Positions 25,690 through 34,124 of a DNA stretch of 64,000 nt are shown here, in pieces. The stretch is from NCBI RefSeq assembly GCF_009834185.1, contig NZ_CP047173.1, positions 2,728,001 to 2,792,000 of the forward strand, in the 5' to 3' direction. The notes below the pieces were generated by a model. It had not been told where the DNA came from, searched no databases, and saw only the letters and a list, made by a program, of their open reading frames with translations. The stretch's first letter is position 1. Each line of letters opens with the position of its first letter. The position numbers and the translations under genes were made by a program. Source of the stretch: Rathayibacter sp. VKM Ac-2760 (GTDB lineage Bacteria > Actinomycetota > Actinomycetes > Actinomycetales > Microbacteriaceae).

Positions 25690-26128
25690 TTTCGCGTCAG
25701 CCGACCGCGACGCGCTCCCCCCACACCCGCTGCAAAGCCGACCGCCCGGCGCCGAGCAGCGGCCGGCACCGCCTGGAAGGCGAACGCGCGAATCGCGTGC
25801 CAGCGATTCGCGCCAGCCGAACGCAACACGCTCCTCCCAGCGCCACCCGTCGAGAAGCCGACCGCGGCACGCCGGGCAGGGACCGGCGCTCCCTCGAAGG
25901 CGAACGCGCGAATCGCGTGCCAGCGATTCGCGCCAGCCGAACGCAACACGCTCCTCCCCACGCCACCCGTCGAGAAGCCGACCGCGGCACGCCGGGCAGG
26001 GACCGGCGCTCCCTCGAAGGCGAACGCGCGAATCGCGTGCCAGCGATTCGCGCCAGCCGACCGCAACACGCTCCTCCCCACGCCACCCGTCGCGAAGCCG
26101 ACCGCGGCACGCCGGGCAGGGACCGGCG
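25690..26128. repeat. 120-bp tandem repeat array (about 3.6 copies)
   Basis: The sequence repeats with an exact 120-bp period. The two central units (from 25786 and 25906) are nearly identical; the first unit, from about 25690, is diverged; the last stops after 28 bp of homology at 26128, just before the rseP stop. Each complete unit holds a palindrome, GCGCGAATCGC-n6-GCGATTCGCGC, at 25786-25813, 25906-25933 and 26026-26053. Because 120 is a multiple of 3 and stops are absent, all frames look open, but codon use and position argue against a protein. Confidence 0.9.
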
Positions 26129-26139
26129 TGCAAGACAAC

Positions 26140-27528
26140 TCAGAACAGCTGGATCGGCTTCACGATGTCGGCGTAGATCAGCAGCGCACTCATTCCGCCG
26201 AGGAGCAGCACGACCGCGTAGGTGAGCGGCAGGAGCTTGGCGATGTCGACGGGGCCGGGGTCGCGGCGGCCGAAGAGCTTGGCGATGCGGCGGCGCAGGC
26301 CCTCCCAGAGGGCGCCGGCGATGTGGCCGCCGTCCATGGGGAGGAGGGGGACGAGGTTGAAGACGAAGAGGGCGACGTTGAGGGAGGCGAGGACGCCGAC
26401 CATCGTCTGCACCTTCGAGACGATGGGCAGCTGGTCGGAGGCGGCGATCTCGCCGGCGATGCGGCCGACGCCGACGACGCTGATCGGGCCGTTGGCGTCT
26501 CGCGCCTCGGTGCCGAATGCCGCCTGCGCGACGTCGATCAGACGCTGCGGCAGATTGAGGATCACGTGGGCGACGCTCGCGACGTTCTGTCCGACGGTCT
26601 CGGGGACGGCGGTGATCGGCTGCTGCACGAGCGCCTGGGTGGGCGAGATGCCGATGAAGCCGACGGTCTGCGTCTCCACGGCGCCGGAGGAGTCGAGGAC
26701 CGCGTTGCCGGCCGCGTCCGTCACGGCCACCTCGTTCTCGGCGGGGGTGATCGTCAGCGTGAGCGGCTGGCCGTCGCGGTCGACGGCGACGCTGAGCGGC
26801 ACGCCCGCGGAGGCGCGGATGATCGGGGTGAGGTCGTTCCAGGAGGAGACGGGCGTGCCGTCGATCGCGGTGATCGTGTCGCCGGGCAGGATGCCGGCCG
26901 CGGCGCCGGGCGCGAGCGGGTCGTCGGCGGAGCAGCTCTCGGTGGTCGTGTCGCTCGCGGGGACGACGCACTGCGAGACGGTCGAGATGGTGGAGGTGTT
27001 CTGCGCGACGCCGATGCCGCAGAGCAGCACCGCGAAGAGGACGGTGGCGATGACGAGGTTCATGAACGGGCCGCCGAACATCACGATGACGCGCTTCCAG
27101 ACCGCGAGCCGGTAGAAGGCGCGGTGGTCCTCGCCGGCGCCGATCGTCTCGGCGCTGGCGGCGCGGGCCTCGTCGATCATGGTCGCGTAGCCGCCCCGGC
27201 GCGGCTCCGGCTCCGGCGTCGACTCGTTGCCGTTCAGCCCGTTGAAGAAGCCCGTGCTCGACTCGCCGACGCGGTCGCCCGGGTGCTTGGGCGGGTACAT
27301 CCCGATCATCGCGATGTAGCCGCCGAGGGGCAGCGCCTTGACGCCGTACTCCGTCTCGCCGCGGCGGACGGAGAAGATCGTGCGGCCGAAGCCGATCATG
27401 TACTGCGTGACCTTGACGCCGAAGAGCTTCGCCGGAACGAGGTGGCCCACCTCGTGCAGCGCGATCGACAGGGCGACGCCCACGGCGATGATGACGACGC
27501 CGAGGACGAAGAGCAGCACGGATTCCAC
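26140..27528 (-). CDS. rseP: Site-2 protease, RseP-like M50 zinc metalloprotease
   Basis: 462-residue intramembrane protease. HEVGH at residues 25-29 gives two zinc ligands and the catalytic Glu; the third ligand is in LLPMDGGH near the C-terminus. A PDZ domain lies between (PGAAAGILPGDTITAIDG). About four membrane helices. It cleaves anti-sigma factors or other membrane proteins after a first periplasmic-side cut. GTG 27528 is supported by TACAGT 6 nt upstream. The dxr-rseP order is conserved in actinobacteria. The tandem array begins 12 nt after its stop. Confidence 0.93.
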   Translation of the reverse strand: MESVLLFVLGVVIIAVGVALSIALHEVGHLVPAKLFGVKVTQYMIGFGRTIFSVRRGETEYGVKALPLGGYIAMIGMYPPKHPGDRVGESSTGFFNGLNGNESTPEPEPRRGGYATMIDEARAASAETIGAGEDHRAFYRLAVWKRVIVMFGGPFMNLVIATVLFAVLLCGIGVAQNTSTISTVSQCVVPASDTTTESCSADDPLAPGAAAGILPGDTITAIDGTPVSSWNDLTPIIRASAGVPLSVAVDRDGQPLTLTITPAENEVAVTDAAGNAVLDSSGAVETQTVGFIGISPTQALVQQPITAVPETVGQNVASVAHVILNLPQRLIDVAQAAFGTEARDANGPISVVGVGRIAGEIAASDQLPIVSKVQTMVGVLASLNVALFVFNLVPLLPMDGGHIAGALWEGLRRRIAKLFGRRDPGPVDIAKLLPLTYAVVLLLGGMSALLIYADIVKPIQLF

Positions 27529-27534
27529 TCGGTC

Positions 27535-27540
27535 ACTGTA
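27535..27540 (-). promoter_or_regulatory. -10 box, leaderless promoter of rseP
   Basis: TACAGT on the minus strand, 6 nt before GTG 27528. Confidence 0.5.
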
Positions 27541-27611
27541 GGCGCGACCCGGTGTCCACGGCTGTGGGGGCGCTGGAGGATCGCGAAGAAGCGCCGATCA
27601 GCCCGCGCGGC

Positions 27612-28694
27612 TCAGGCGGAGGCGATCCGCGCGTCCGCCGTGCGGCGCGCCCAGGACTCCGCCTCGGCCAGCGAGTCGCGGGTCAGCGCGCCCTCGACGG
27701 TGTGCGCGTCGACGACCGCCTCGACAGTCGCGAGGATGTCGAGGTAGCCGATCCGCCCGGCGTGGAACGCCTGCACGGCCTGCTCGTTCGCAGCGTTGAA
27801 GACCGCGGGGTACGACGCCCCCGCGACTCCGACCTTCTTCGCGAGGCGGACGGACGGGAACGCCTCCTCGTCGAGCGGCTCGAACGTCCAGGACTGCGCG
27901 CGAGTCCAGTCCAGCGGCACGCCGACGCCGGCGACGCGGTGCGGCCAGTCGAGACCGAGCGAGATCGGCAGCCGCATGTCGGGCGGCGACGCCTGGGCGA
28001 TCGTGGAGCCGTCGACGAACTCGACCATCGAGTGGACGATCGACTGCGGGTGCACGGTCACGTCGATCCGGTCGTAGGGCACGTCGAAGAGCAGGTGCGC
28101 CTCGATCACCTCGAGGCCCTTGTTCACCAGCGTGGAGGAGTTCGTGGTGACGACGAGACCCATGTCCCAGGTGGGGTGCGCGAGCGCCTCGGCAGGGGTG
28201 ACGTCGCGGAGGGAGTCGCGACCGCGGCCGCGGAACGGACCGCCCGAGGCGGTCAGCACCAGCCGGCGCACCTCGCGGTGCTCCCCTGCCAGCAGCGCCT
28301 GCGCGAGGGCGGAGTGCTCGGAGTCGACGGGCACGATCTGCCCGGGAGCGGCCACCGAGGTGACCAGCTCGCCGCCGACGATCAGCGACTCCTTGTTGGC
28401 GAGGGCGAGCGTGCGCCCTTCCTCGAGCGCCGCGAGCGTCGGGCCGAGACCGACGGAGCCGGTGATGCCGTTGAGCACCACGTCGGCGTCGACCGAGCGG
28501 ATCAGCTGCTCGGCCTCCGCGGCGCCGAAGGCGGTGTGCTCGACGCCGAAGTCGCGCGCCTGCCGGGCGACGACCTCGCGGTTGGAGCCGGCCCCCAGGC
28601 CGACGACCTCGAAGCGGTCGCGGTTCGCGCCGATGACGTCGAGGGCCTGCGTGCCGATGGACCCGGTCGAGCCGAGGATGATGACCCTGCGCAT
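27612..28694 (-). CDS. dxr: 1-deoxy-D-xylulose 5-phosphate reductoisomerase
   Basis: 360 residues. Converts DXP to MEP with NADPH, the committed MEP step. Motifs: VIILGSTGSIGTQALDVI (NADPH), LANKESLIVGGELV, VDSEHSALAQ (metal ligands) and LTASGGPFRG, then MGLVVTTNSSTLVNKG, close to the family's MGxKITxNSATLxNKG signature. CAGGAT lies 6 nt before the ATG. A little shorter than E. coli Dxr, as usual in actinobacteria. Confidence 0.96.
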   Translation of the reverse strand: MRRVIILGSTGSIGTQALDVIGANRDRFEVVGLGAGSNREVVARQARDFGVEHTAFGAAEAEQLIRSVDADVVLNGITGSVGLGPTLAALEEGRTLALANKESLIVGGELVTSVAAPGQIVPVDSEHSALAQALLAGEHREVRRLVLTASGGPFRGRGRDSLRDVTPAEALAHPTWDMGLVVTTNSSTLVNKGLEVIEAHLLFDVPYDRIDVTVHPQSIVHSMVEFVDGSTIAQASPPDMRLPISLGLDWPHRVAGVGVPLDWTRAQSWTFEPLDEEAFPSVRLAKKVGVAGASYPAVFNAANEQAVQAFHAGRIGYLDILATVEAVVDAHTVEGALTRDSLAEAESWARRTADARIASA

Positions 28695-28700
28695 CCGCCC

Positions 28701-28706
28701 ATCCTG
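28701..28706 (-). promoter_or_regulatory. -10 box, leaderless promoter of dxr
   Basis: CAGGAT on the minus strand, 6 nt before ATG 28694. Confidence 0.4.
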
Positions 28707-28747
28707 GCACGGCGGCCACGGCGGCTCCCGGTCCGGGCGGCGCCGGG

Positions 28748-29713
28748 TCAGCTCACCGCGAGGATGTCGACCACGAAGACCAGCGTGTCGGTGCCGCTGA
28801 TGCCCGCGTTCGTGTTGCCGGCCTCGCCGTAGCCCTTGTCCGGCGGGATGACCACGAGCACCTGCGAGCCGACGGTCTGGCCGACCACCGCCTCCTTGAA
28901 GCCCTCGATCACGTCGCCCGTGCCGAAGGACGCGGGCGTGCCCTTGCCCCAGCTCTGGTCGAAGACCTCGCCCGTCCCCCAGACCACGCCCTGGTACTGG
29001 ACGATCAGCGAGTCGCCGTCGGCCACGGTCTGCCCGTCGCCCTTCTTGAGCACCTCCAGCTGCAGCTCGGCCGGCGGGTCGGTCGCGGGGATCGTCACCG
29101 TCGGGGCGCCGTCCTCGGCGAGCGCCACTGTCGGCAGCCCGTCGACCGGGGCCTGCGGCTCGCCGGTCGCGGCCGAGGGGACGATGCCCTCGACGTCGAT
29201 GACCATCACGATGGAGTCGTCCGCGGCGATCCCGAGGTCGGTGCTGCCGGCGTCGCCGAACGCGTCGGACGGCGGGACGACCGCGATCACGCGGGAGCCC
29301 ACGGTCGCGCAGTTGACCGCCTTCACCAGGCCGGCCAGGTACTGCTCGGTATCGACCTCGAAGGCCGCGCGGCCCCCGGAGGCGTAGCTGCTCGCCGAGA
29401 ACTCGGCGCCGCTCGTGCCGTTGTAGAGGGTGTAGTCGACGAGCACGGTGTCGCCCTCGGCGACCGTGTCGCCGGTGCCCTCGATGACGGTGGTGCCCTC
29501 GGTCGCGTCGACGCTGATCGGGGTGGGGAAGACGGTGACCGGCTTCGTCCCGAAGTCGCCCGCCGCGTCGACCGCGTCGGACGCGTCCCCGGAGGAGATG
29601 CAGGAGAGCGGAGTCGGGGTCGCACTCGGCGTCGCCTCGGGGGTGCCGGGCGTGCAGGCCGCGAGGCCGAGGGAGGCGCCGAGGACGGCGAGGATCGCGA
29701 GGGTTCTGCGCAC
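28748..29713 (-). CDS. FKBP-type peptidyl-prolyl isomerase lipoprotein
   Basis: 321 residues. A lipoprotein signal peptide ends at LGLAAC (lipidated Cys20). A Pro/Thr/Ser linker follows, then an FKBP-like domain (~60-170) and a second, better conserved FKBP domain (~210-320: IVQYQGVVWGTGEVFDQSWGK, GFKEAVVGQTVGSQVLVVIPP). It is probably an extracytoplasmic prolyl isomerase aiding folding of exported proteins. The GTG start has AGGAAAGG upstream. Single-gene unit, divergent from gabT. Confidence 0.92.
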   Translation of the reverse strand: MRRTLAILAVLGASLGLAACTPGTPEATPSATPTPLSCISSGDASDAVDAAGDFGTKPVTVFPTPISVDATEGTTVIEGTGDTVAEGDTVLVDYTLYNGTSGAEFSASSYASGGRAAFEVDTEQYLAGLVKAVNCATVGSRVIAVVPPSDAFGDAGSTDLGIAADDSIVMVIDVEGIVPSAATGEPQAPVDGLPTVALAEDGAPTVTIPATDPPAELQLEVLKKGDGQTVADGDSLIVQYQGVVWGTGEVFDQSWGKGTPASFGTGDVIEGFKEAVVGQTVGSQVLVVIPPDKGYGEAGNTNAGISGTDTLVFVVDILAVS

Positions 29714-29871
29714 GGGTGCACCTTTCCTGCCCGGCAGGGAGCGGGACGACGTCGGGGGGATCGCTCCATCCTGCGGGCTGCGCCTCTGCCCCGGCTGAAC
29801 GGTCCCTCCACGGCGCCCACCCGGTCGCGCCGCCCCGGAGCGTCCCCGGCCCCCTCCCCGGACGCCCCGCC

Positions 29872-29877
29872 TACCAT
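29872..29877 (+). promoter_or_regulatory. -10 box, leaderless promoter of gabT copy 1
   Basis: TACCAT, 6 nt before ATG 29884. The GGAGGA between box and start is too close to act as a normal Shine-Dalgarno. Confidence 0.5.
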
Positions 29878-29883
29878 GGAGGA

Positions 29884-31218
29884 ATGCGTGAATTCTCGGT
29901 CCCCCAGTCCCGCGCGCTCGTCACCGAGCTCCCCGGCCCCCGCTCGATCGCGCTGCAGGAGCGCCGCGTCGCCAGCGTCTCCCGCGGCGCCGGAACGCTC
30001 GCGAACATCTACATGGACCACGCCTCGGGCGCCGTCCTGGTCGACGTCGACGGCAACCGCCTGATCGACCTCGGCTGCGGCATCGGCGTCACCACGATCG
30101 GCCACGCGCACCCCGCGGTCGCGGCCGCGGCCGCCGCGCAGGCGGAGAAGCTGACCCACACCCTCTTCACCGTCACGCCCTACGAGAACTACGTGCGTGT
30201 CGCGGAGAAGCTCGCCGAGATCACCCCCGGCGACTTCGAGAAGCACTCGATCCTCGTGAACTCCGGCGCCGAGGCGGTCGAGAACGCGGTCAAGATCGCG
30301 CGCAAGCACACCGGCCGCCGCGCGATCGCCTCGCTCGACCACGCCTTCCACGGCCGCACCAACCTGACCATGGCGATGACCTACCGCCCCTGGCCGGAGC
30401 GCGCCGGCATGGGCCCGTTCCCCGGCGAGATCTACAGCCTCCCGATGAGCTACCCGTTCCGCGACCCCGAGGGGATGACGGGCGAGGAGGCGGCCGAGCG
30501 CTCGATCGACTACATCCGCACCCACATCGGCGCCGAGGAGCTGGCAGCGCTGTTCGTCGAGCCGATCCAGGGCGACGGCGGCATCATCATCCCCGCGGCC
30601 GGCTACTTCGAGCGCCTCTCCGAGTTCTGCACCGAGAACGGCATCGTCTTCGTCGCGGACGAGATCCAGGCCGGCATCGCCCGGACCGGCGCGTGGTACT
30701 CGATCGAGCACTTCGGCGTCGTGCCGGACCTGATCACCTCCGCCAAGGGCATCGCCGGCGGCTTCCCGCTCGCCGCGGTCACCGGCCGCGCGGAGATCAT
30801 GGACGCCGTGCAGCCCGGCGGCATCGGCGGCACCTTCGGCGGCAACCCCGTCTCCACCGCGGCGGCGCTCGCCACGTTCGAGGCCATCGAGTCCGAGGGG
30901 CTGATCGCCGAGGCGCAGCGCGTCGAGCGCGCCCTGTGGAGCCGGATCGGCGACTGGGCCGAGCGCTTCCCGGTGGTCGGCGAGGTCCGCGGCAAGGGTG
31001 CCATGTTCGGCGTCGAGCTGGTCCACCCCGGTACGAAGAAGCAGAACCCGGAGGCGCTCTCCGCCGTCCTGAAGCACGTCACGACGAACGGCGTCATCGC
31101 CCTCGACGCCGGCAGCTGGGACAGCGTCCTGCGCATCATGCCCAGCGTGGTCATCAGCGAGGAGCTGATCGACGACGCCGCGGGTGTCATCGAGGAGGCG
31201 CTCGCCACCTTCGGCTGA
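29884..31218 (+). CDS. gabT: 4-aminobutyrate aminotransferase, copy 1
   Basis: 444-residue class III PLP aminotransferase. Transfers the amino group of GABA to 2-oxoglutarate to give succinate semialdehyde. PLP-site features: NSGAEAVENAVKIARK, FVADEIQAGIARTG and the Schiff-base lysine in SAKGIAGG (Lys288). Closely related to the copy at 32692 (same N-terminal LPGPRS and HTLFTVTPYE segments). Context with a polyamine transporter, asparaginase and a second aminotransferase suggests amine catabolism. A strong hairpin follows the stop. Confidence 0.93.
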   Translation: MREFSVPQSRALVTELPGPRSIALQERRVASVSRGAGTLANIYMDHASGAVLVDVDGNRLIDLGCGIGVTTIGHAHPAVAAAAAAQAEKLTHTLFTVTPYENYVRVAEKLAEITPGDFEKHSILVNSGAEAVENAVKIARKHTGRRAIASLDHAFHGRTNLTMAMTYRPWPERAGMGPFPGEIYSLPMSYPFRDPEGMTGEEAAERSIDYIRTHIGAEELAALFVEPIQGDGGIIIPAAGYFERLSEFCTENGIVFVADEIQAGIARTGAWYSIEHFGVVPDLITSAKGIAGGFPLAAVTGRAEIMDAVQPGGIGGTFGGNPVSTAAALATFEAIESEGLIAEAQRVERALWSRIGDWAERFPVVGEVRGKGAMFGVELVHPGTKKQNPEALSAVLKHVTTNGVIALDAGSWDSVLRIMPSVVISEELIDDAAGVIEEALATFG

Positions 31219-31239
31219 GCGGCCGCCGACGGCGCCGTC

Positions 31240-31276
31240 CTGCGGGCCGCTCCTCGTGACGAGGGGCGGCCCGCAG
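31240..31276 (+). terminator. Hairpin terminator after gabT copy 1
   Basis: A 17-bp stem, CTGCGGGCCGCTCCTCG paired with CGAGGGGCGGCCCGCAG (one T-G wobble), loop TGA, followed by TCCTTCG. Confidence 0.7.
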
Positions 31277-31341
31277 TCCTTCGCCGCGGCACCGGGCGGG
31301 GCGGTCGGCGGGGCATGACCCGAGCGGCATGCACCCGCCGG

Positions 31342-31347
31342 TAGCGT
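31342..31347 (+). promoter_or_regulatory. -10 box, leaderless promoter of plsC
   Basis: TAGCGT, 7 nt before ATG 31355. Confidence 0.45.
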
Positions 31348-31354
31348 CGGGCGA

Positions 31355-32110
31355 ATGCCGACCGACGACGCTCCCGCACCGCCGACGCCGCCGGGGATCG
31401 GCGCCTCCGCCCGCGTGGCCCGCTTCACGATGAGCCGCCTCGGCCGGATGATCTACCGGCCGATCGTCGAGGGCCGCGACAACGTGCCGAGGACCGGCCG
31501 CGTCATCCTCGCGAGCAACCACCTGTCCTTCATCGACTCCCCCGTCCTGACACTGCTGGCGCCCCGGCCGGTGCAGTTCCTCGCGAAGGCCGACTACTTC
31601 ACCGGCACCGGCGCGCGCGGCGCCGCGTCGCGCTCGTTCTTCACCGCGGTGGGCGCGGTGCCCGTCGAGCGCGGAGCCGGCCAGGCCGCCCAGGAGGCGC
31701 TCGACCTCGGGCGCGCGATCCTCGAGCGCGACGAGGCGTTCGCCGTCTACCCCGAGGGCACCCGCTCGCGCGACGGCCGCCTCTACCGGGGCCGAACCGG
31801 TGTGGCGTGGCTCGCCCTCACCACCGGAGCGCCGGTCGTCCCGGTCGGGCTCGTCGGCACGCAGGAGCTGCAGCCCGTCGGCTCGAAGATCCCCCGCCTG
31901 CACCGGATCACCGTGCGCTTCGGCGATCCACTCGATCTCTCCCGGCACGGCTCGGCCGACTCGGGCCGTGCACGCCGGCACGCGACCGACGAGGTGATGG
32001 CCGCGATCCACGGGCTGTCCGGGCAGGAGGCGGCGGGCGTCTACAACGAGTCGCCGGCGGTCACGACGGTCGAGAGGATCAAGCGGGCCCTGCCGCACGA
32101 GCGGCGCTGA
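31355..32110 (+). CDS. plsC: 1-acyl-sn-glycerol-3-phosphate acyltransferase
   Basis: 251 residues of the PlsC family. Adds the second acyl chain to lysophosphatidate in phospholipid synthesis. The catalytic HX4D motif is NHLSFID (His56, Asp61); the substrate motif is YPEGTRS; VPVGLVGTQEL is the third block. Peripheral membrane protein with no clear full membrane helix. It has its own leaderless promoter and is not obviously linked to the amine genes on either side. Convergent with the OsmC gene, 15 nt apart. Confidence 0.92.
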   Translation: MPTDDAPAPPTPPGIGASARVARFTMSRLGRMIYRPIVEGRDNVPRTGRVILASNHLSFIDSPVLTLLAPRPVQFLAKADYFTGTGARGAASRSFFTAVGAVPVERGAGQAAQEALDLGRAILERDEAFAVYPEGTRSRDGRLYRGRTGVAWLALTTGAPVVPVGLVGTQELQPVGSKIPRLHRITVRFGDPLDLSRHGSADSGRARRHATDEVMAAIHGLSGQEAAGVYNESPAVTTVERIKRALPHERR

Positions 32111-32125
32111 CGAGGCCCGCCCCCG

Positions 32126-32602
32126 TCAGCGGACGTCCGCGGCCGAGGTCTGCGGCTCGTGGCCGACCGGGAAGCTCACCGAGTTCGCGATGAAGCAGAG
32201 CCGCGAGGCCTCGCCGTGCAGCGACTGCGCCGGCTCGACCATCGACTCGTGCGCGACCCGCACCCGCGGCCGGAGGGTCACCGAGACGAAGCGCCCGCCC
32301 TCACCCTCGTGCACCATCCGCCCGACGGCGTCGTCGACGTACTCGGTCACGACGATCCCGTTCTTCACGGCGACGTGCAGGAACGAGAGCAGGTGGCACT
32401 GCGCGAGCGAGGCGAGCAGGAGCTGCTCCGGGTTCCAGCGGTCGGGATCTCCGCGGAACGGCCTGTCGGCCGAGCCGAGGATCGGCGGCACCCCCTCGGC
32501 GACCACGACGTTCTGCCGCCCGTACTCGCGGTAGCCGCTCGTCCCGCTTCCGCGGTTGCCCTCCCAGACGACGGAAAGCGCGTAATCGTGCTCGGCTTTC
32601 AT
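32126..32602 (-). CDS. OsmC-family peroxiredoxin-like protein
   Basis: 158 residues. OsmC/Ohr proteins reduce organic hydroperoxides with two cysteines; here Cys69 (SLAQCHLLSFL) and Cys136 (ASRLCFIANSV) are in the expected places. NPEQLLLASLA is the family's helix signature. The closest sub-type appears to be the generic actinobacterial OsmC rather than Ohr. A strong GAAGGAGG lies upstream of the ATG. It is divergent from gabT copy 2. Confidence 0.9.
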   Translation of the reverse strand: MKAEHDYALSVVWEGNRGSGTSGYREYGRQNVVVAEGVPPILGSADRPFRGDPDRWNPEQLLLASLAQCHLLSFLHVAVKNGIVVTEYVDDAVGRMVHEGEGGRFVSVTLRPRVRVAHESMVEPAQSLHGEASRLCFIANSVSFPVGHEPQTSAADVR

Positions 32603-32676
32603 CGGATCCCTCCTTCTCGGCCCTGGTTCAGGCCGGTATCGACACTCTGGACCCCTGCCCGCCGGAGGCCCGCGGG

Positions 32677-32682
32677 TAGACT
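32677..32682 (+). promoter_or_regulatory. -10 box of gabT copy 2
   Basis: TAGACT, 9 nt before ATG 32692; transcription would start 2-3 nt ahead of the codon. Confidence 0.45.
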
Positions 32683-32691
32683 CGGGGGACC

Positions 32692-34053
32692 ATGACAGAC
32701 ACGCTCGCCCCCCAGGTTCCCACGTCGGCCGTCCCCCAGGAGCGTCGCGTCGCGACCGAGATCCCGGGGCCGCGATCCAGGGCCCTGCACGAGCGCCGGC
32801 TGGCCGTCGTCCCCACCGGAGTCGGCACCGCGCTGCCCGTCTACATCGACCGCGCGCACGGTGCGATCCTGGTCGACGTCGACGGCAACCAGTTCATCGA
32901 CCTCGGCGCCGGCATCGGCGTGACGACCATCGGTCACACGGACGACGCCGTCGTCGCAGCCGCCACCGCGCAGCTCGGGAAGCTCACCCACACCCTCTTC
33001 ACCGTCACGCCGTACGAGCCGTACATCCGTGTGGCGGAACTGCTCGCCGAGCACACCCCCGGCGACTTCGCCAAGAAGACGGTGCTGGTCAACTCCGGCG
33101 CCGAGGCCGTCGAGAACGCGGTCAAGATCGCCCGCAAGCACACCGGTCGCCCCGGAGTCGCGGTGCTCGACCACGCGTACCACGGCCGCACCAACCTCAC
33201 CATGGCGATGAACTTCAAGGCGCTCCCCTACGGTCTCGGCTTCGGCCCGTTCGCGAGCGACGTGCACCGCGCCCCGAGCTCGTACCCGTACCACGACGGC
33301 CTCTCCGGCGCCGAGGCGGCCGAGCGCACGATCGCCTACCTCGAGAAGACGGTCGGCGCCTCGGCGCTCGCCTGCCTCGTCGTCGAGCCCGTGCAGGGCG
33401 AGGGCGGCTTCATGGTGCCGGCGCAGGGCTTCCTGCCCGCGCTGCAGGAGTGGTGCACGGCGAACGGCATCGTCTTCGTCGCGGACGAGATCCAGTCGGG
33501 CATGGCCCGCACCGGTGCCTGGTTCGCCAGCGAGCACTTCGGGCTCGTCCCCGACATGGTGCTCTCGGCCAAGGGCATCGCCGGCGGTCTGCCGCTCGCG
33601 GGCGTCACCGGCCGCGCCGAGATCATGGACTCCGCGCAGGCCGGCGGTCTCGGCGGCACCTTCGGCGGCAACCCGGTCGCGGCGGCCGCAGCGGTCGCCG
33701 TCTTCGAGCGGATCGAGCAGGACGGCCTCCTCGCCGAGGCCGACCGGATCGGCGCGCGCCTCGGCGCCGCGCTCCGCTCGCTGCAGGAGCGCTACGAGAT
33801 CATCGGCGACGTCCGGGGCATCGGCGCGATGATGGCGATCGAGCTGGTCGAGCCCGGCACCGCGCAGTCGACCAAGCAGCCCAACACGGCCGCGGTCGGC
33901 GCGATCATCGACTACGCGGCGAAGCACGGCGTGCTGGTCCTGAGTGCCGGCACCTACGGCAACGTGGTGCGCTTCCTGCCGAGCCTCGCCCTCACGGACG
34001 AGCTGCTCGACGAGGCCGTCGCCGTCCTCCAGGAGGCGTTCGCGAGCCTCTGA
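32692..34053 (+). CDS. gabT: 4-aminobutyrate aminotransferase, copy 2
   Basis: 453-residue paralogue of the gene at 29884, with the same PLP motifs (NSGAEAVENAVKIARK, FVADEIQSGMARTG, Schiff-base Lys294 in SAKGIAGG) and a ~12-residue longer N-terminus. One copy may prefer GABA and the other another omega-amino acid such as 5-aminovalerate or beta-alanine; the sequence alone does not decide. It is followed by a hairpin terminator and then asparaginase. Confidence 0.92.
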   Translation: MTDTLAPQVPTSAVPQERRVATEIPGPRSRALHERRLAVVPTGVGTALPVYIDRAHGAILVDVDGNQFIDLGAGIGVTTIGHTDDAVVAAATAQLGKLTHTLFTVTPYEPYIRVAELLAEHTPGDFAKKTVLVNSGAEAVENAVKIARKHTGRPGVAVLDHAYHGRTNLTMAMNFKALPYGLGFGPFASDVHRAPSSYPYHDGLSGAEAAERTIAYLEKTVGASALACLVVEPVQGEGGFMVPAQGFLPALQEWCTANGIVFVADEIQSGMARTGAWFASEHFGLVPDMVLSAKGIAGGLPLAGVTGRAEIMDSAQAGGLGGTFGGNPVAAAAAVAVFERIEQDGLLAEADRIGARLGAALRSLQERYEIIGDVRGIGAMMAIELVEPGTAQSTKQPNTAAVGAIIDYAAKHGVLVLSAGTYGNVVRFLPSLALTDELLDEAVAVLQEAFASL

Positions 34054-34070
34054 GCCCCGCTCCCCCCGTC

Positions 34071-34109
34071 GACGGCCCGGCCCCTCCGCTCAGGAGGCGC
34101 CGGGCCGTC
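34071..34109 (+). terminator. Hairpin terminator after gabT copy 2
   Basis: Arms 34071-34087 and 34093-34109 pair over 17 positions with one mismatch, with a 5-nt loop. Confidence 0.65.
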
Positions 34110-34112
34110 GGG

Positions 34113-34118
34113 CAAGAT
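34113..34118 (+). promoter_or_regulatory. -10 box, leaderless promoter of asparaginase
   Basis: CAAGAT, 6 nt before ATG 34125. The gap is six G residues, which could also act as a weak ribosome site for a longer transcript. Confidence 0.35.
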
Positions 34119-34124
34119 GGGGGG

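Noticed and set aside
25690..26128. CRISPR array
   Set aside because: The repeats are contiguous 120-bp units without unique spacers and no cas gene is present.
24289..26133. A 614-residue open frame joining IspG to a 40-residue repeat protein
   Set aside because: The frame is open only because the 120-bp repeat is a multiple of 3 and free of stops; all other frames are open too. The IspG family start and a -10 box place the true start at 25446.
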